NCBI RefSeq assembly: GCF_000718985.1
Contig: NZ_JODL01000010.1
Span: 62,001 to 126,000, forward strand
Source of the DNA: Streptomyces megasporus
Lineage (GTDB): Bacteria > Actinomycetota > Actinomycetes > Streptomycetales > Streptomycetaceae
Length of the DNA stretch: 64,000 bases
Direction: 5' to 3'
The notes beneath the pieces were generated by a model, which was not told the origin of the DNA, searched no databases, and saw nothing but the letters and a program-made list of their open reading frames with translations. Below are positions 34,979 to 43,350 of this stretch, piece by piece. Numbering within the stretch: the first letter of the stretch is position 1; each line of letters starts with the position of its first letter. The position numbers and the translations under genes were made by a program.

Positions 34979-36259
34979 ATGCGGCGTGGCATAGGGACCA
35001 CCGCACTGGTCGCGGCTCTCGCGCTGGCGGCCACCGCCTGCGGCGGCAGTGACGGCGGCGACGACGGCAAGAAGGGCTCGAACGGCGAGCTCTCGGGCAC
35101 CGTCGAGTTCTGGGACACGTCGAACGACGCCGAGAAGGCCTTCTTCAAGAAGGTCGCCGAGGACTTCGAGAAGAAGCACCCGAAGGTCCAGGTCAAGTAC
35201 GTCAACGTCCCCTTCGGCGAGGCGAGCAACAAGTTCAAGAACGCCGCCGGCGGTGGCTCCGGGGCTCCCGACGTGATCCGCACCGAGGTCGCCTGGGTGG
35301 CGGACTTCGCCAACCTCGGCTACCTGGCCCCGCTGGACGACACCAGCGCCGTCGAGGACAAGGACGACTTCCTGGAGCAGGCCTGGGGCAGCACCCAGTT
35401 CGAGGGCAAGACCTACGGCGTGCCGCAGGTCATCGACACCCTGGCCCTCTTCTACAACAAGGAGCTGATGGAGAAGGCCGGCGTCGAGGTCCCCGAGTCC
35501 TTCGCCGACATCAAGAACTCCACCGAGAAGTTCGAGAAGGAGGGCGTCACCCCCTTCTACCTGCGGGGTGACGACGCCTACTTCGTCCTGCCCTTCCTCT
35601 ACGGCGAGGGCGGCGACATGGTCGACGCCGACGCCAAGAAGATCACCATCGACGACCCGGCCGGCGCGAAGGCGTTCGAGACGATCAAGGACCTGGTGGA
35701 CTCCAAGGCCGCGCTCACGGACGTGACCGACGGCTGGGAGAACATGCAGAAGGCCTTCAAGGACGGCAAGGTCGCGATGATGCTCAACGGCCCGTGGGCC
35801 ATCGAGGACACCCTCGCGGGCAAGCAGTTCAAGGGCAAGGAGGACAACCTCGGCGTCGCCGCCGTCCCGGCCGGCAGCGCGGGCCAGGGCGCCCCGCAGG
35901 GCGGCCACAACCTCTCGGTCTACGCGGGCTCCGACAACCTGGACGCCTCCTACGAGTTCGTGAAGTACATGTCCTCCGCCGAGGTCCAGAAGCGCGTCAC
36001 CGAGGAGCTGAGCCTGCTGCCGACGCGCGCCTCGGTGTACGAGGAGCAGACCGTCAAGGACAACCGGATGGTCCAGTTCTTCAAGCCCGCCGTGGACAAG
36101 GCCGTCGAGCGTCCGTGGATCGCCCAGGGCAACTCCCTCTTCGAGCCCCTGCGCGTCCAGCTCGCCGACGTGGTGAGCGGCAAGACCGAGCCGAAGGACG
36201 CGGCGAAGAAGGCCGGTGAGGAGTACGCCAAGCTCCTCAAGGACGAGGACTACAAGTAG
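34979..36259 (+). CDS. malE: maltose/maltodextrin-binding lipoprotein
   Basis: 426 residues. Lipobox LAATAC (C21) and a Gly/Asp/Lys linker, then the solute-binding fold (TVEFWDTSND, YGVPQVIDTLALFYN, MLNGPWAIEDTL, GGHNLSVYA, LLPTRASVYEE). It captures maltose and maltodextrins for the MalFG permease encoded next. ATG 34979 has GGAGGAG directly upstream. First gene of the transport operon; the promoter region carries the TTGC repeat array. Confidence 0.96.
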   Translation: MRRGIGTTALVAALALAATACGGSDGGDDGKKGSNGELSGTVEFWDTSNDAEKAFFKKVAEDFEKKHPKVQVKYVNVPFGEASNKFKNAAGGGSGAPDVIRTEVAWVADFANLGYLAPLDDTSAVEDKDDFLEQAWGSTQFEGKTYGVPQVIDTLALFYNKELMEKAGVEVPESFADIKNSTEKFEKEGVTPFYLRGDDAYFVLPFLYGEGGDMVDADAKKITIDDPAGAKAFETIKDLVDSKAALTDVTDGWENMQKAFKDGKVAMMLNGPWAIEDTLAGKQFKGKEDNLGVAAVPAGSAGQGAPQGGHNLSVYAGSDNLDASYEFVKYMSSAEVQKRVTEELSLLPTRASVYEEQTVKDNRMVQFFKPAVDKAVERPWIAQGNSLFEPLRVQLADVVSGKTEPKDAAKKAGEEYAKLLKDEDYK

Positions 36260-36297
36260 GAGCCGGTAGGACTCCCAAGGAGAGGCTGACCGACGAC

Positions 36298-37317
36298 ATG
36301 GCTGTCGAGACCGGCCGGTCGGTGGCACAGGCCGCGGGCGGAGACGCCCGCGGCCACGGCCGCAGGACCGGCAGAACGCCCGAGAAGGCGCCCGGACCCC
36401 TGCGCCGCGCCCTGGCCACCCACTGGTACGCCTGGGCGATGGTGGCCCCCGTGGTGATCGTCATCGCGGTGATCATCGGGTACCCGCTGCTCCGGGGCGT
36501 CTGGCTGTCCCTGACCAACGCGGACGAGGCCAACGTCGCCCGCACCATCGGCGTCAACGAGATCGAGGCGACGTACGAGTTCGTCGGTCTGGAGAACTAC
36601 ACGGCGATCCTCACCGACAGCGTCTTCTGGGACCGGCTCGGCTGGACGGTCCTGTGGACGGTGGGCTGTGTCTCCGTCACCTTCCTGCTCGGCCTGATGC
36701 TGGCCGTGATGCTCAACCGGAAGCTGCGCGGCCGGACCTTGTACCGCATCGCCATCATCCTGCCCTGGGGCATCCCCGCCTTCGTCTCCGTCTTCGCCTG
36801 GAAGATGCTCTTCAACGAGAAGAACGGCATCCTCAACGCGGTGCTGAGCGGCGGCGGCATCGACGGGGTCCCCTGGCTGGGCGACCCCACCTGGGCGAAG
36901 ATCTCCGTCATCGTGGTGAACGTCTGGCTGGGCGTGCCCTTCATGCTCGTCGCCCTGCTGGGCGCCCTCCAGGCCATCCCCTCCGAACTGCTGGAGGCCG
37001 CCGAGGTGGACGGCGCGAACGCCTGGCAGCGCTTCCGCAACGTGACCCTGCCGGGCATCCGCTCGGTCAGCAGCACCGTCGTCCTGCTGAGCACCATCTG
37101 GACGTTCAACATGTTCCCGGTGATCTACCTGCTCACCCGCGGCGGCCCCGGCGACTCCACCGAGATCCTGGTGACCTACGCCTACCGGCTGTCCTTCCTC
37201 AACAGCCCGCGCGACTTCGCCACCTCCGCGGCCTGGGGCGTGCTGATCCTGCTGCTCCTGATGGCCTTCGCGGTGGTCTACCGCCGTTCGCTCCGCAAGC
37301 AGGGAGAGGTGTGGTGA
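36298..37317 (+). CDS. malF: maltose ABC transporter permease MalF
   Basis: 339 residues, six core membrane helices after a basic N-terminus of about 45 residues. The EAA loop that contacts the ATPase reads EAAEVDGANAWQRF at about 233-246. Short compared with E. coli MalF because it lacks the large periplasmic loop, as usual in Gram-positives. No ATPase gene is in the operon; in Streptomyces the shared ATPase MsiK, encoded elsewhere, serves MalFG. AGGAGAGG is 12 bases upstream of ATG 36298. Confidence 0.95.
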   Translation: MAVETGRSVAQAAGGDARGHGRRTGRTPEKAPGPLRRALATHWYAWAMVAPVVIVIAVIIGYPLLRGVWLSLTNADEANVARTIGVNEIEATYEFVGLENYTAILTDSVFWDRLGWTVLWTVGCVSVTFLLGLMLAVMLNRKLRGRTLYRIAIILPWGIPAFVSVFAWKMLFNEKNGILNAVLSGGGIDGVPWLGDPTWAKISVIVVNVWLGVPFMLVALLGALQAIPSELLEAAEVDGANAWQRFRNVTLPGIRSVSSTVVLLSTIWTFNMFPVIYLLTRGGPGDSTEILVTYAYRLSFLNSPRDFATSAAWGVLILLLLMAFAVVYRRSLRKQGEVW

Positions 37318-38246
37318 CGACGATGAACTCCACGGGAGCCACCACCGCGACCACGACGCCCGACCCCACCACGACCGCCTCGGTCCCGGCCGCCCCCGCG
37401 CGTCCCCGCCGTGTCCGCGGGCGCGGCGAGCGCGGCCCCCTGGCCTCGTTCGGGCTGCACGCGGGCCTGCTGCTGGCCGCAGTGGCCGCGGTGTTCCCGC
37501 CGCTGTGGCTGCTGGTGACGTCGTTCAAGCCCAAGAGCGACGCCTTCACCACCTCGCTGGTGGAGAACTTCACCTTCGAGAACTACGACCACGTCCTCAA
37601 CGACACCTACTTCCTGACCTGGTTCGGGAACTCGGTGCTGGTCGTGGCCGTCACCACGCTGCTGGGCGTCTTCATCTCCGCCACCACCGGATACGCCGTC
37701 AGCCGCTTCCGCTTCCCCGGAATGCGCCCGCTGATGTGGACCCTGCTGATCACGCAGATGTTCCCGATGGCGATCCTGATCGTGCCGCTGTACAACCTGA
37801 TGGCGCAGTTGGGGCTCCTCAACCAGCCCGTCGGCCTGATCATCACCTACCTCACCATCGCGGTCCCGTTCTGCGCCTGGATGATGAAGGGCTTCTTCGA
37901 CACCATCCCCGTCTCCATCGACGAGTCCGGGCGGGTGGACGGCCTCAACCCCTTCGGCACCTTCTGGCGACTGATCCTTCCGCTGGCCAAGCCCGGCCTG
38001 GCCGTCACCGGCTTCTACAGCTTCGTGACCGCCTGGGCGGAGGTCGCCTACGCGTCGGCCTTCATGACCGGCGAGGAGAACCTCACCCTCGCCGGCGGCC
38101 TGCAGACCTTCGTCAACCAGTACACCGGCGACTGGGGGTCCATGACCGCCGCCGCGGTGATCATCGCCGTGCCGGCCGCGATCGTCTTCGGATTCGCCCA
38201 GCGCCACCTCGTCGCCGGACTGACCTCCGGAGCCGTCAAGTCCTGA
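37314..38246 (+). CDS. malG: maltose ABC transporter permease MalG
   Basis: 310 residues, six membrane helices. The EAA loop is DESGRVDGLNPFGTFWRL at about 203-220, and the protein ends with the LVAGLTSGAVKS tail typical of MalG. The N-terminus is Thr/Pro-rich. GTG 37314 overlaps the malF stop (GTGA); an ATG at 37323 is an alternative. Forms the channel with MalF. Confidence 0.95.
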   Translation: MTTMNSTGATTATTTPDPTTTASVPAAPARPRRVRGRGERGPLASFGLHAGLLLAAVAAVFPPLWLLVTSFKPKSDAFTTSLVENFTFENYDHVLNDTYFLTWFGNSVLVVAVTTLLGVFISATTGYAVSRFRFPGMRPLMWTLLITQMFPMAILIVPLYNLMAQLGLLNQPVGLIITYLTIAVPFCAWMMKGFFDTIPVSIDESGRVDGLNPFGTFWRLILPLAKPGLAVTGFYSFVTAWAEVAYASAFMTGEENLTLAGGLQTFVNQYTGDWGSMTAAAVIIAVPAAIVFGFAQRHLVAGLTSGAVKS

Positions 38247-38320
38247 TCCGATCCCCGTCCGGACGGCGCCCCGTCCGGGCGGCACCTCGCGTCCCCCCAC
38301 TCACGACCACCAGGGATGAC

Positions 38321-39976
38321 ATGACCCAGCACTCCTCAGCCCCCGCCACCGATACGGCTCCGGCCATCCGTACGGACGCCACGGGCGAGCCCACCGGCTG
38401 GTGGCGCGAAGCGGTGATCTACCAGGTCTACCCCCGCTCCTTCGCCGACGGCAACGGCGACGGCATGGGCGACCTGCCGGGCATCCGCGCGCGGCTGCCC
38501 TACCTGGCAGACCTGGGCGTCGACGCCGTCTGGCTCAGCCCCTTCTACGCCTCCCCGCAGGCCGACGCCGGGTACGACGTCGCGGACTACCGCGCCATCG
38601 ACCCGATGTTCGGCGACCTGCACGACGCCGACGCCCTGATCCGCGACGCCCACGAACTGGGCCTGCGCGTCATCGTGGACGTGGTGCCCAACCACTCCTC
38701 CGACCGGCACGAGTGGTTCCAGCGGGCCCTGCGCGAGGGCCCCGGCTCGCCCCTGCGCGACCGCTACCACTTCCGGCCCGGCCGCGGCCGGAACGGGGAG
38801 GAGCCGCCGAACGACTGGGAGTCCATCTTCGGCGGCCCGGCCTGGACCCGCACCAAGAACCCCGACGGCACCCCGGGGGAGTGGTACCTGCACCTGTTCG
38901 CCCCCGAACAGCCCGACTTCAACTGGGAGAACGAGGCCGTGCGGGACGAGTTCCGCTCGGTGCTGCGCTTCTGGCTCGACATGGGCGTGGACGGTTTCCG
39001 CATCGACGTCGCCCACGGCCTGGTCAAGGCCCCCGGCCTGCCCGACATGGGACGGACCGAACAGCTCAAGCTGCTGGGCAACCAGGCGCTGCCGTTCTTC
39101 GACCAGGACGGCGTCCACGAGATCTACCGCTCCTGGCGGCGCATCCTCGACGAGTACCCCGGCGAGCGCATCGGCGTCGCCGAGGCGTGGACGCCCAGCC
39201 CCGAGCGCACCGCCCTCTACCTGCGGCCCGACGAGCTGCACCAGGCGTTCAACTTCCACTACCTGGACACCGGGTGGAACGCCGAGGCGCTGCGCGCCGT
39301 CATCGACGAGTCGCTGGACTCCATGCGTCCGGTCGGCGCCCCCACCACCTGGGTGCTGTCCAACCACGACGTGGTGCGCCACCGCACCCGGCTCGGCGGC
39401 GGCCTGGGCCGCGCCCGCGCGGCCTCGCTGCTGATGCTGGCGCTGCCCGGCTCGGCGTACGTCTACCAGGGCGAGGAGTTGGGCCTGCCGGAGGTCACGG
39501 ACCTGCCGGACGAGGTACGCCAGGACCCGTCGTTCTTCCGCGACAACGGCCAGGACGGCCTGCGCGACGGCTGCCGCGTCCCCATCCCGTGGACGTCCAC
39601 CGGCCCCAGCTACGGCTTCGGCTCCGGCGGGAGCTGGCTGCCCCAGCCGGAGGAGTGGGCGAAGCTGTCGGTCGAGGAGCAGACCGGCGACCCCACCTCC
39701 ACGCTGGAGATGTACCGCAGCGCGCTCGCCGTGCGCCGTGAGCACCCGGCGCTCGGCGCGGGCGACGCCGTGGAGTGGCTGGACGACTTCCCCGCCGGGG
39801 TGCTCGCCTTCCGCCGCCGCGCCGCCGACGGCTCCGGCCGGGACTTCGTCTGCACGGTCAACACCACCGGCACCCCCGTGGAGCTGCCCACCGTCCCCGG
39901 CCGGGTGCTGCTGGCCAGCGGCGAGTACGACGGCGGGGCCCTCCCGGCGGACACCACCGTCTGGTGGGAGGCATGA
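38321..39976 (+). CDS. intracellular GH13 alpha-glucosidase (maltodextrin-degrading)
   Basis: 551 residues without signal peptide. GH13 regions: DVVPNHSS (region I), GFRIDVAHG with the nucleophile aspartate (about residue 228), VAEAWTP with the acid/base glutamate (about 287) and LSNHDVVR (about 346-353). YQVYPRSFADGNGDGMGDLPG is typical of alpha-glucosidase/oligo-1,6-glucosidase. It should hydrolyse imported maltose and maltodextrins to glucose. ATG 38321 is 74 bases after malG, so it belongs to the malEFG operon. Exact linkage preference cannot be read from sequence. Confidence 0.93.
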   Translation: MTQHSSAPATDTAPAIRTDATGEPTGWWREAVIYQVYPRSFADGNGDGMGDLPGIRARLPYLADLGVDAVWLSPFYASPQADAGYDVADYRAIDPMFGDLHDADALIRDAHELGLRVIVDVVPNHSSDRHEWFQRALREGPGSPLRDRYHFRPGRGRNGEEPPNDWESIFGGPAWTRTKNPDGTPGEWYLHLFAPEQPDFNWENEAVRDEFRSVLRFWLDMGVDGFRIDVAHGLVKAPGLPDMGRTEQLKLLGNQALPFFDQDGVHEIYRSWRRILDEYPGERIGVAEAWTPSPERTALYLRPDELHQAFNFHYLDTGWNAEALRAVIDESLDSMRPVGAPTTWVLSNHDVVRHRTRLGGGLGRARAASLLMLALPGSAYVYQGEELGLPEVTDLPDEVRQDPSFFRDNGQDGLRDGCRVPIPWTSTGPSYGFGSGGSWLPQPEEWAKLSVEEQTGDPTSTLEMYRSALAVRREHPALGAGDAVEWLDDFPAGVLAFRRRAADGSGRDFVCTVNTTGTPVELPTVPGRVLLASGEYDGGALPADTTVWWEA

Positions 39977-41055
39977 CGGAGACGGGCACGGTTCCCCCGG
40001 TCGGCGGCGCCGTCGGGGGAACCGCCCCGGGCACCGCCCGTCTCGCCGACATAGCGGCCCAGGCACGGGTCAGCGAGGCCACGGTCAGCAGGGTGCTCAA
40101 CGGCAAGGCGGGCGTGGCGGCCGGCACCCGGCAGAGGGTGCTGGCCGCGCTGGACGTCCTGGGGTACGAGCGTCCCGTGCGGCTGCGGCAGCGCAGCGCC
40201 GGGCTGATCGGGTTGGTCATCCCCGAGTTGACCAACCCGATCTTCCCGGCGTTCGCCCAGGTCATCGAGCAGGCCCTGGCCGGGCACGGCTACACCCCCG
40301 TGCTGTGCACCCAGATGCCCGGCGGCGCCACCGAGGACGAGCTGGTCGACCAGCTCGTCGAGCGCGGCGTCAACGGGATCGTCTTCCTCTCCGGGCTGCA
40401 CGCCGACACCACCGCCGACACCGACCGCTACGCCCGGCTCGCCGGCCGCGGCGTGCCGTTCGTGCTCGTCAACGGGTTCAACGAGCGCATCGGCGCGGCC
40501 TTCGTCTCGCCCGACGACCGTGCCGCGGCACGGATGGCCGTCCGCCATCTGACGGATCTCGGGCACGACCCGCGGCGCATCGGCCTGGCGGTCGGACCCA
40601 TCCGGTACGTCCCCGTGCGGCGGAAGGTGGAGGGCTTCGCGGCGGCGCTGGCCGAGCGGGGCGTGTCCGACACCGAGGTGCGGAGGCTGGTCCGGCACAC
40701 GCTGTTCACGCTGGAGGGCGGCCACGCCGCCGCGGGCGGCCTGATCGACGAGGGCTGCACGGGCGTGGTCTGCGGCAGCGACATGATGGCGCTCGGCGTG
40801 GTCCGGGCGGCCCGTCAGCGCGGGCTGGACGTGCCCGGCGAGCTGTCGGTGGTCGGCTACGACGACTCCGAGCTGATCGCCTTCACCGACCCGCCGTTGA
40901 CGACCGTGCGGCAGCCGGTCAAGGCCATGGCGAACGCGGCGGTGAACGCGCTGTTGGAGGAGATCGGGGGGAACCCGGTCCAGCACACGGAGTTCGTCTT
41001 CCAGCCGGAGCTGGTGGTGCGGGGCTCGACGGCTCCGCCGTCGAACACGCGGTAG
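39973..41055 (+). CDS. second MalR-like LacI-family repressor
   Basis: 360 residues. The HTH and sensor domains are highly similar to MalR encoded at 32215: SEATVSRVLNGK, LGYERPVRLRQRSAGL, NPIFPAFAQVI and FTDPPLTTVRQP are shared, so it very probably recognises the same operators. ATG 39973 overlaps the glucosidase stop (ATGA) and gives translational coupling. The likely role is local feedback on the mal operon or the amylase genes. It has an N-terminal Gly/Pro-rich extension of about 20 residues. Confidence 0.9.
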   Translation: MTETGTVPPVGGAVGGTAPGTARLADIAAQARVSEATVSRVLNGKAGVAAGTRQRVLAALDVLGYERPVRLRQRSAGLIGLVIPELTNPIFPAFAQVIEQALAGHGYTPVLCTQMPGGATEDELVDQLVERGVNGIVFLSGLHADTTADTDRYARLAGRGVPFVLVNGFNERIGAAFVSPDDRAAARMAVRHLTDLGHDPRRIGLAVGPIRYVPVRRKVEGFAAALAERGVSDTEVRRLVRHTLFTLEGGHAAAGGLIDEGCTGVVCGSDMMALGVVRAARQRGLDVPGELSVVGYDDSELIAFTDPPLTTVRQPVKAMANAAVNALLEEIGGNPVQHTEFVFQPELVVRGSTAPPSNTR

Positions 41056-41202
41056 GCCGTTTTCGCGAGACGTCGCGAGAGCCGTCCCGCGAGCCGTTCC
41101 GGAGGCGTTCCCGGGGCCCGGCCCGGCCGGTCGGGCGCGTGGGGTCCATCACAAGGAACCCCCGACCGACCGGACCGGGATGGTGGTCGAACGTAGCACC
41201 GT

Positions 41203-41234
41203 GCAACTTCTTGCGAAAGAGGTTGCGCAGAAGA
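41203..41234. promoter_or_regulatory. candidate MalR operator upstream of amylase
   Basis: GCAACTTCTT-N4-AAGAGGTTGC (41203-41226) is a 9-of-10 inverted repeat. It also contains TTGCGAAAGAGG and TTGCGCAGAAGA, two TTGC 12-mers in tandem like those upstream of malE. Confidence 0.65.
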
Positions 41235-41267
41235 AACGGCGATGTTTCGGGGAAGTGTCCCAAGGTC

Positions 41268-41296
41268 TTGACGGTCATCGGGGACCGACCTACGGT
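41268..41296 (+). promoter_or_regulatory. amylase promoter
   Basis: TTGACG, a 17-base spacer and TACGGT form a good housekeeping-type promoter about 130 bp upstream of the amylase start. Confidence 0.65.
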
Positions 41297-41329
41297 CTCC
41301 TGCGCGAAGGTTTTCACCTCCTTTCAGTC

Positions 41330-41342
41330 TTCTTGCAGAAAG
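41330..41342. promoter_or_regulatory. downstream TTGCAGAAAG element
   Basis: TTCTTGCAGAAAG repeats the TTGCAGAAAG seen upstream of malE and is a near-palindrome, placed downstream of the predicted transcription start where a repressor would block elongation. Confidence 0.55.
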
Positions 41343-41424
41343 GTCCTTCGTCTCCACGGCCTTAAGGGCGCGGCGCGTTGCCCCCAGGCAGGTACTCGCA
41401 TCTGCTTCCCCCACAGGAGGAAAC

Positions 41425-43131
41425 GTGGCCAGAAGATCCACGGCCGCCGCGCTCGCGCTTGTCGCGGGCATGGCAGGCTCGCTCGTCGCCGTTCCGGGGC
41501 AGGCCCAGGCCGCCCCGCCCGGAACCAAGGACGTCACCGCCGTCCTGTTCGAGTGGAAGTTCGACTCGATCGCGCGGGAGTGCGTCGACCGGCTCGGTCC
41601 GGCCGGCTACGGCTACGTCCAGGTCTCCCCGCCCCAGGAGCACATCCAGGGCAGTCAGTGGTGGACCTCGTACCAGCCCGTCAGCTACAAGATCGCCGGA
41701 CGCCTCGGCAACCGGGATCAGTTCCGGAACATGGTGAACACCTGCCACGCGGCGGGCGTCAAGGTCGTCGTGGACACGGTGATCAACCACATGTCCGCCG
41801 GCAGCGGGACCGGAACCGGCGGATCGGCGTACACCAAGTACGACTACCCCGGCATCTACCAGGGCCAGGACATGGACGACTGCCGGTCCGAGATCACCGA
41901 CTACCGGAACCGGGCCAACGTCCAGAACTGCGAGCTGGTCGGCCTCGCCGACCTCGACACCGGCGAGCCCTACGTGCGCGACCGGATCGCGGCGTACATG
42001 AACGACCTGCTCTCCCTCGGCGTGGACGGCTTCCGGATCGACGCGGCCAAGCACATGCCCGCGGCCGACCTGGCGGCCATCAAGTCCCGGCTGACCAACC
42101 CGAACGCCTACTGGAAGCAGGAGGCCATTCACGGCGCCGGCGAGGCCGTCTCGCCCAGCGAGTACCTCGGCAACGGCGACGTCCAGGAGTTCCGCTACGC
42201 CCGCGACCTCAAGCGGGTCTTCAAGAGCGAGAAGCTCGCCTACCTGAAGAACTTCGGCGAGGGCTGGGGCCACATGCCCTCCGGCCAGTCCGGGGTCTTC
42301 GTCGACAACCACGACACCGAGCGCGGCGGCGACACCCTCAGCTACAAGGACGGCGCCGAGTACACCCTGGCGAGCGTCTTCATGCTGGCCTGGCCCTACG
42401 GCGCCCCGGACGTCCACTCCGGCTACGAGTGGACCGACAAGGACGCCGGTCCCCCCAACGGCGGCACGGTGAACGCCTGTTACCGCGACGGCTGGAAGTG
42501 CCAGCACGCCTGGCCCGAGATCTCCTCCATGGTCGCCTTCCGCAACACCGCCCGCGGGCAGGCCGTCACCGACTGGTGGGACAACGGAGGCGACGCCATC
42601 GCCTTCGGCCGCGGCTCCAAGGCGTACGTCGTGATCAACCACGAGTCCTCGTCGCTGAACCGCACCTTCACCACCTCCCTGCCGGCCGGCGACTACTGCG
42701 ACGTGCAGAGCGGGAGGAGGGTGACCGTGGACGGCTCCGGCCGGTTCACCGCCACCCTCGGCGCCAACACCGCCCTGGCCCTCCACACCGGAGCCCGCAC
42801 CTGCTCCGGGAGCGGGAACGGCGGATCGGGCGACACGGTCGGCGGCGCCTCGTTCAACGTCACCGCCGGCACGGTGATGGGCGAGAACATATACGTCACC
42901 GGCGACCGCGCCGAGCTGGGCGGCTGGAACACCGGCCGGGCGCTCAAGCTGGACCCGTCGGCCTACCCGGTGTGGAAGCTGGACGTCTCCCTGCCCCCCG
43001 GCACCACCTTCGAGTACAAGTACCTCCGCAAGGACGGCGGCGGCAACGTCACCTGGGAAAGCGGCGGCAACCGCACCGCCACCGTCCCGGCCGACGGCAA
43101 GGTCGTCCTGAACGACACCTGGCGCTCCTGA
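41425..43131 (+). CDS. amlA: secreted alpha-amylase, GH13 with CBM20
   Basis: 568 residues. Signal peptide to about QAQA (residue 29). GH13 motifs: [15 protein letters not shown] (nucleophile about D205), GEAVS (acid/base about E240) and FVDNHDTER; the overall sequence is that of animal-like Streptomyces alpha-amylases. A Gly/Ser linker and a C-terminal CBM20 starch-binding domain (about 470-568, [14 protein letters not shown]) follow. It cleaves internal alpha-1,4 bonds in extracellular starch, feeding the MalEFG importer. GTG 41425 has GGAGGA upstream. Confidence 0.95.
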   Translation: MARRSTAAALALVAGMAGSLVAVPGQAQAAPPGTKDVTAVLFEWKFDSIARECVDRLGPAGYGYVQVSPPQEHIQGSQWWTSYQPVSYKIAGRLGNRDQFRNMVNTCHAAGVKVVVDTVINHMSAGSGTGTGGSAYTKYDYPGIYQGQDMDDCRSEITDYRNRANVQNCELVGLADLDTGEPYVRDRIAAYMNDLLSLGVDGFRIDAAKHMPAADLAAIKSRLTNPNAYWKQEAIHGAGEAVSPSEYLGNGDVQEFRYARDLKRVFKSEKLAYLKNFGEGWGHMPSGQSGVFVDNHDTERGGDTLSYKDGAEYTLASVFMLAWPYGAPDVHSGYEWTDKDAGPPNGGTVNACYRDGWKCQHAWPEISSMVAFRNTARGQAVTDWWDNGGDAIAFGRGSKAYVVINHESSSLNRTFTTSLPAGDYCDVQSGRRVTVDGSGRFTATLGANTALALHTGARTCSGSGNGGSGDTVGGASFNVTAGTVMGENIYVTGDRAELGGWNTGRALKLDPSAYPVWKLDVSLPPGTTFEYKYLRKDGGGNVTWESGGNRTATVPADGKVVLNDTWRS

Positions 43132-43139
43132 CTCCAAAA

Positions 43140-43191
43140 CCTCGAACCAAAACCTCGAACCAGCCCCTCGAACCGGCCCCTCGAACCGGGC
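43140..43191. repeat. 13-bp tandem repeat, four copies
   Basis: CCTCGAACCAAAA, CCTCGAACCAGCC, CCTCGAACCGGCC and CCTCGAACCGGGC follow directly after the amylase stop codon and run into the terminator stem. Confidence 0.85.
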
Positions 43192-43232
43192 CGCCCGGCC
43201 CCCACCCACTTCCCCGCCGGGCCGGGCGGCCC
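43188..43232 (+). terminator. terminator after alpha-amylase
   Basis: GGGCCGCCCGGCCC pairs perfectly over 14 bp with its complement, with a 17-base C-rich loop. Confidence 0.8.
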
Positions 43233-43350
43233 CAAGGCCCCGACCGCACTCCCCTCCCCACAGCCCCCCCGCAGACCACCCTCACCGGCCACCCCCACAG
43301 GTCACCCCCCACGCATCCGCACCGATCACCGCACCCGAGGAGAGCGACCC

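Larger units (their letters stand above)
41056..41424. other. regulatory region of the alpha-amylase gene
   Basis: Holds the promoter and operator-like sites listed separately for the amylase gene, and a TCGCGA-N4-TCGCGA hairpin near 41069 behind the repressor gene. No coding sequence is visible. Confidence 0.6.
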
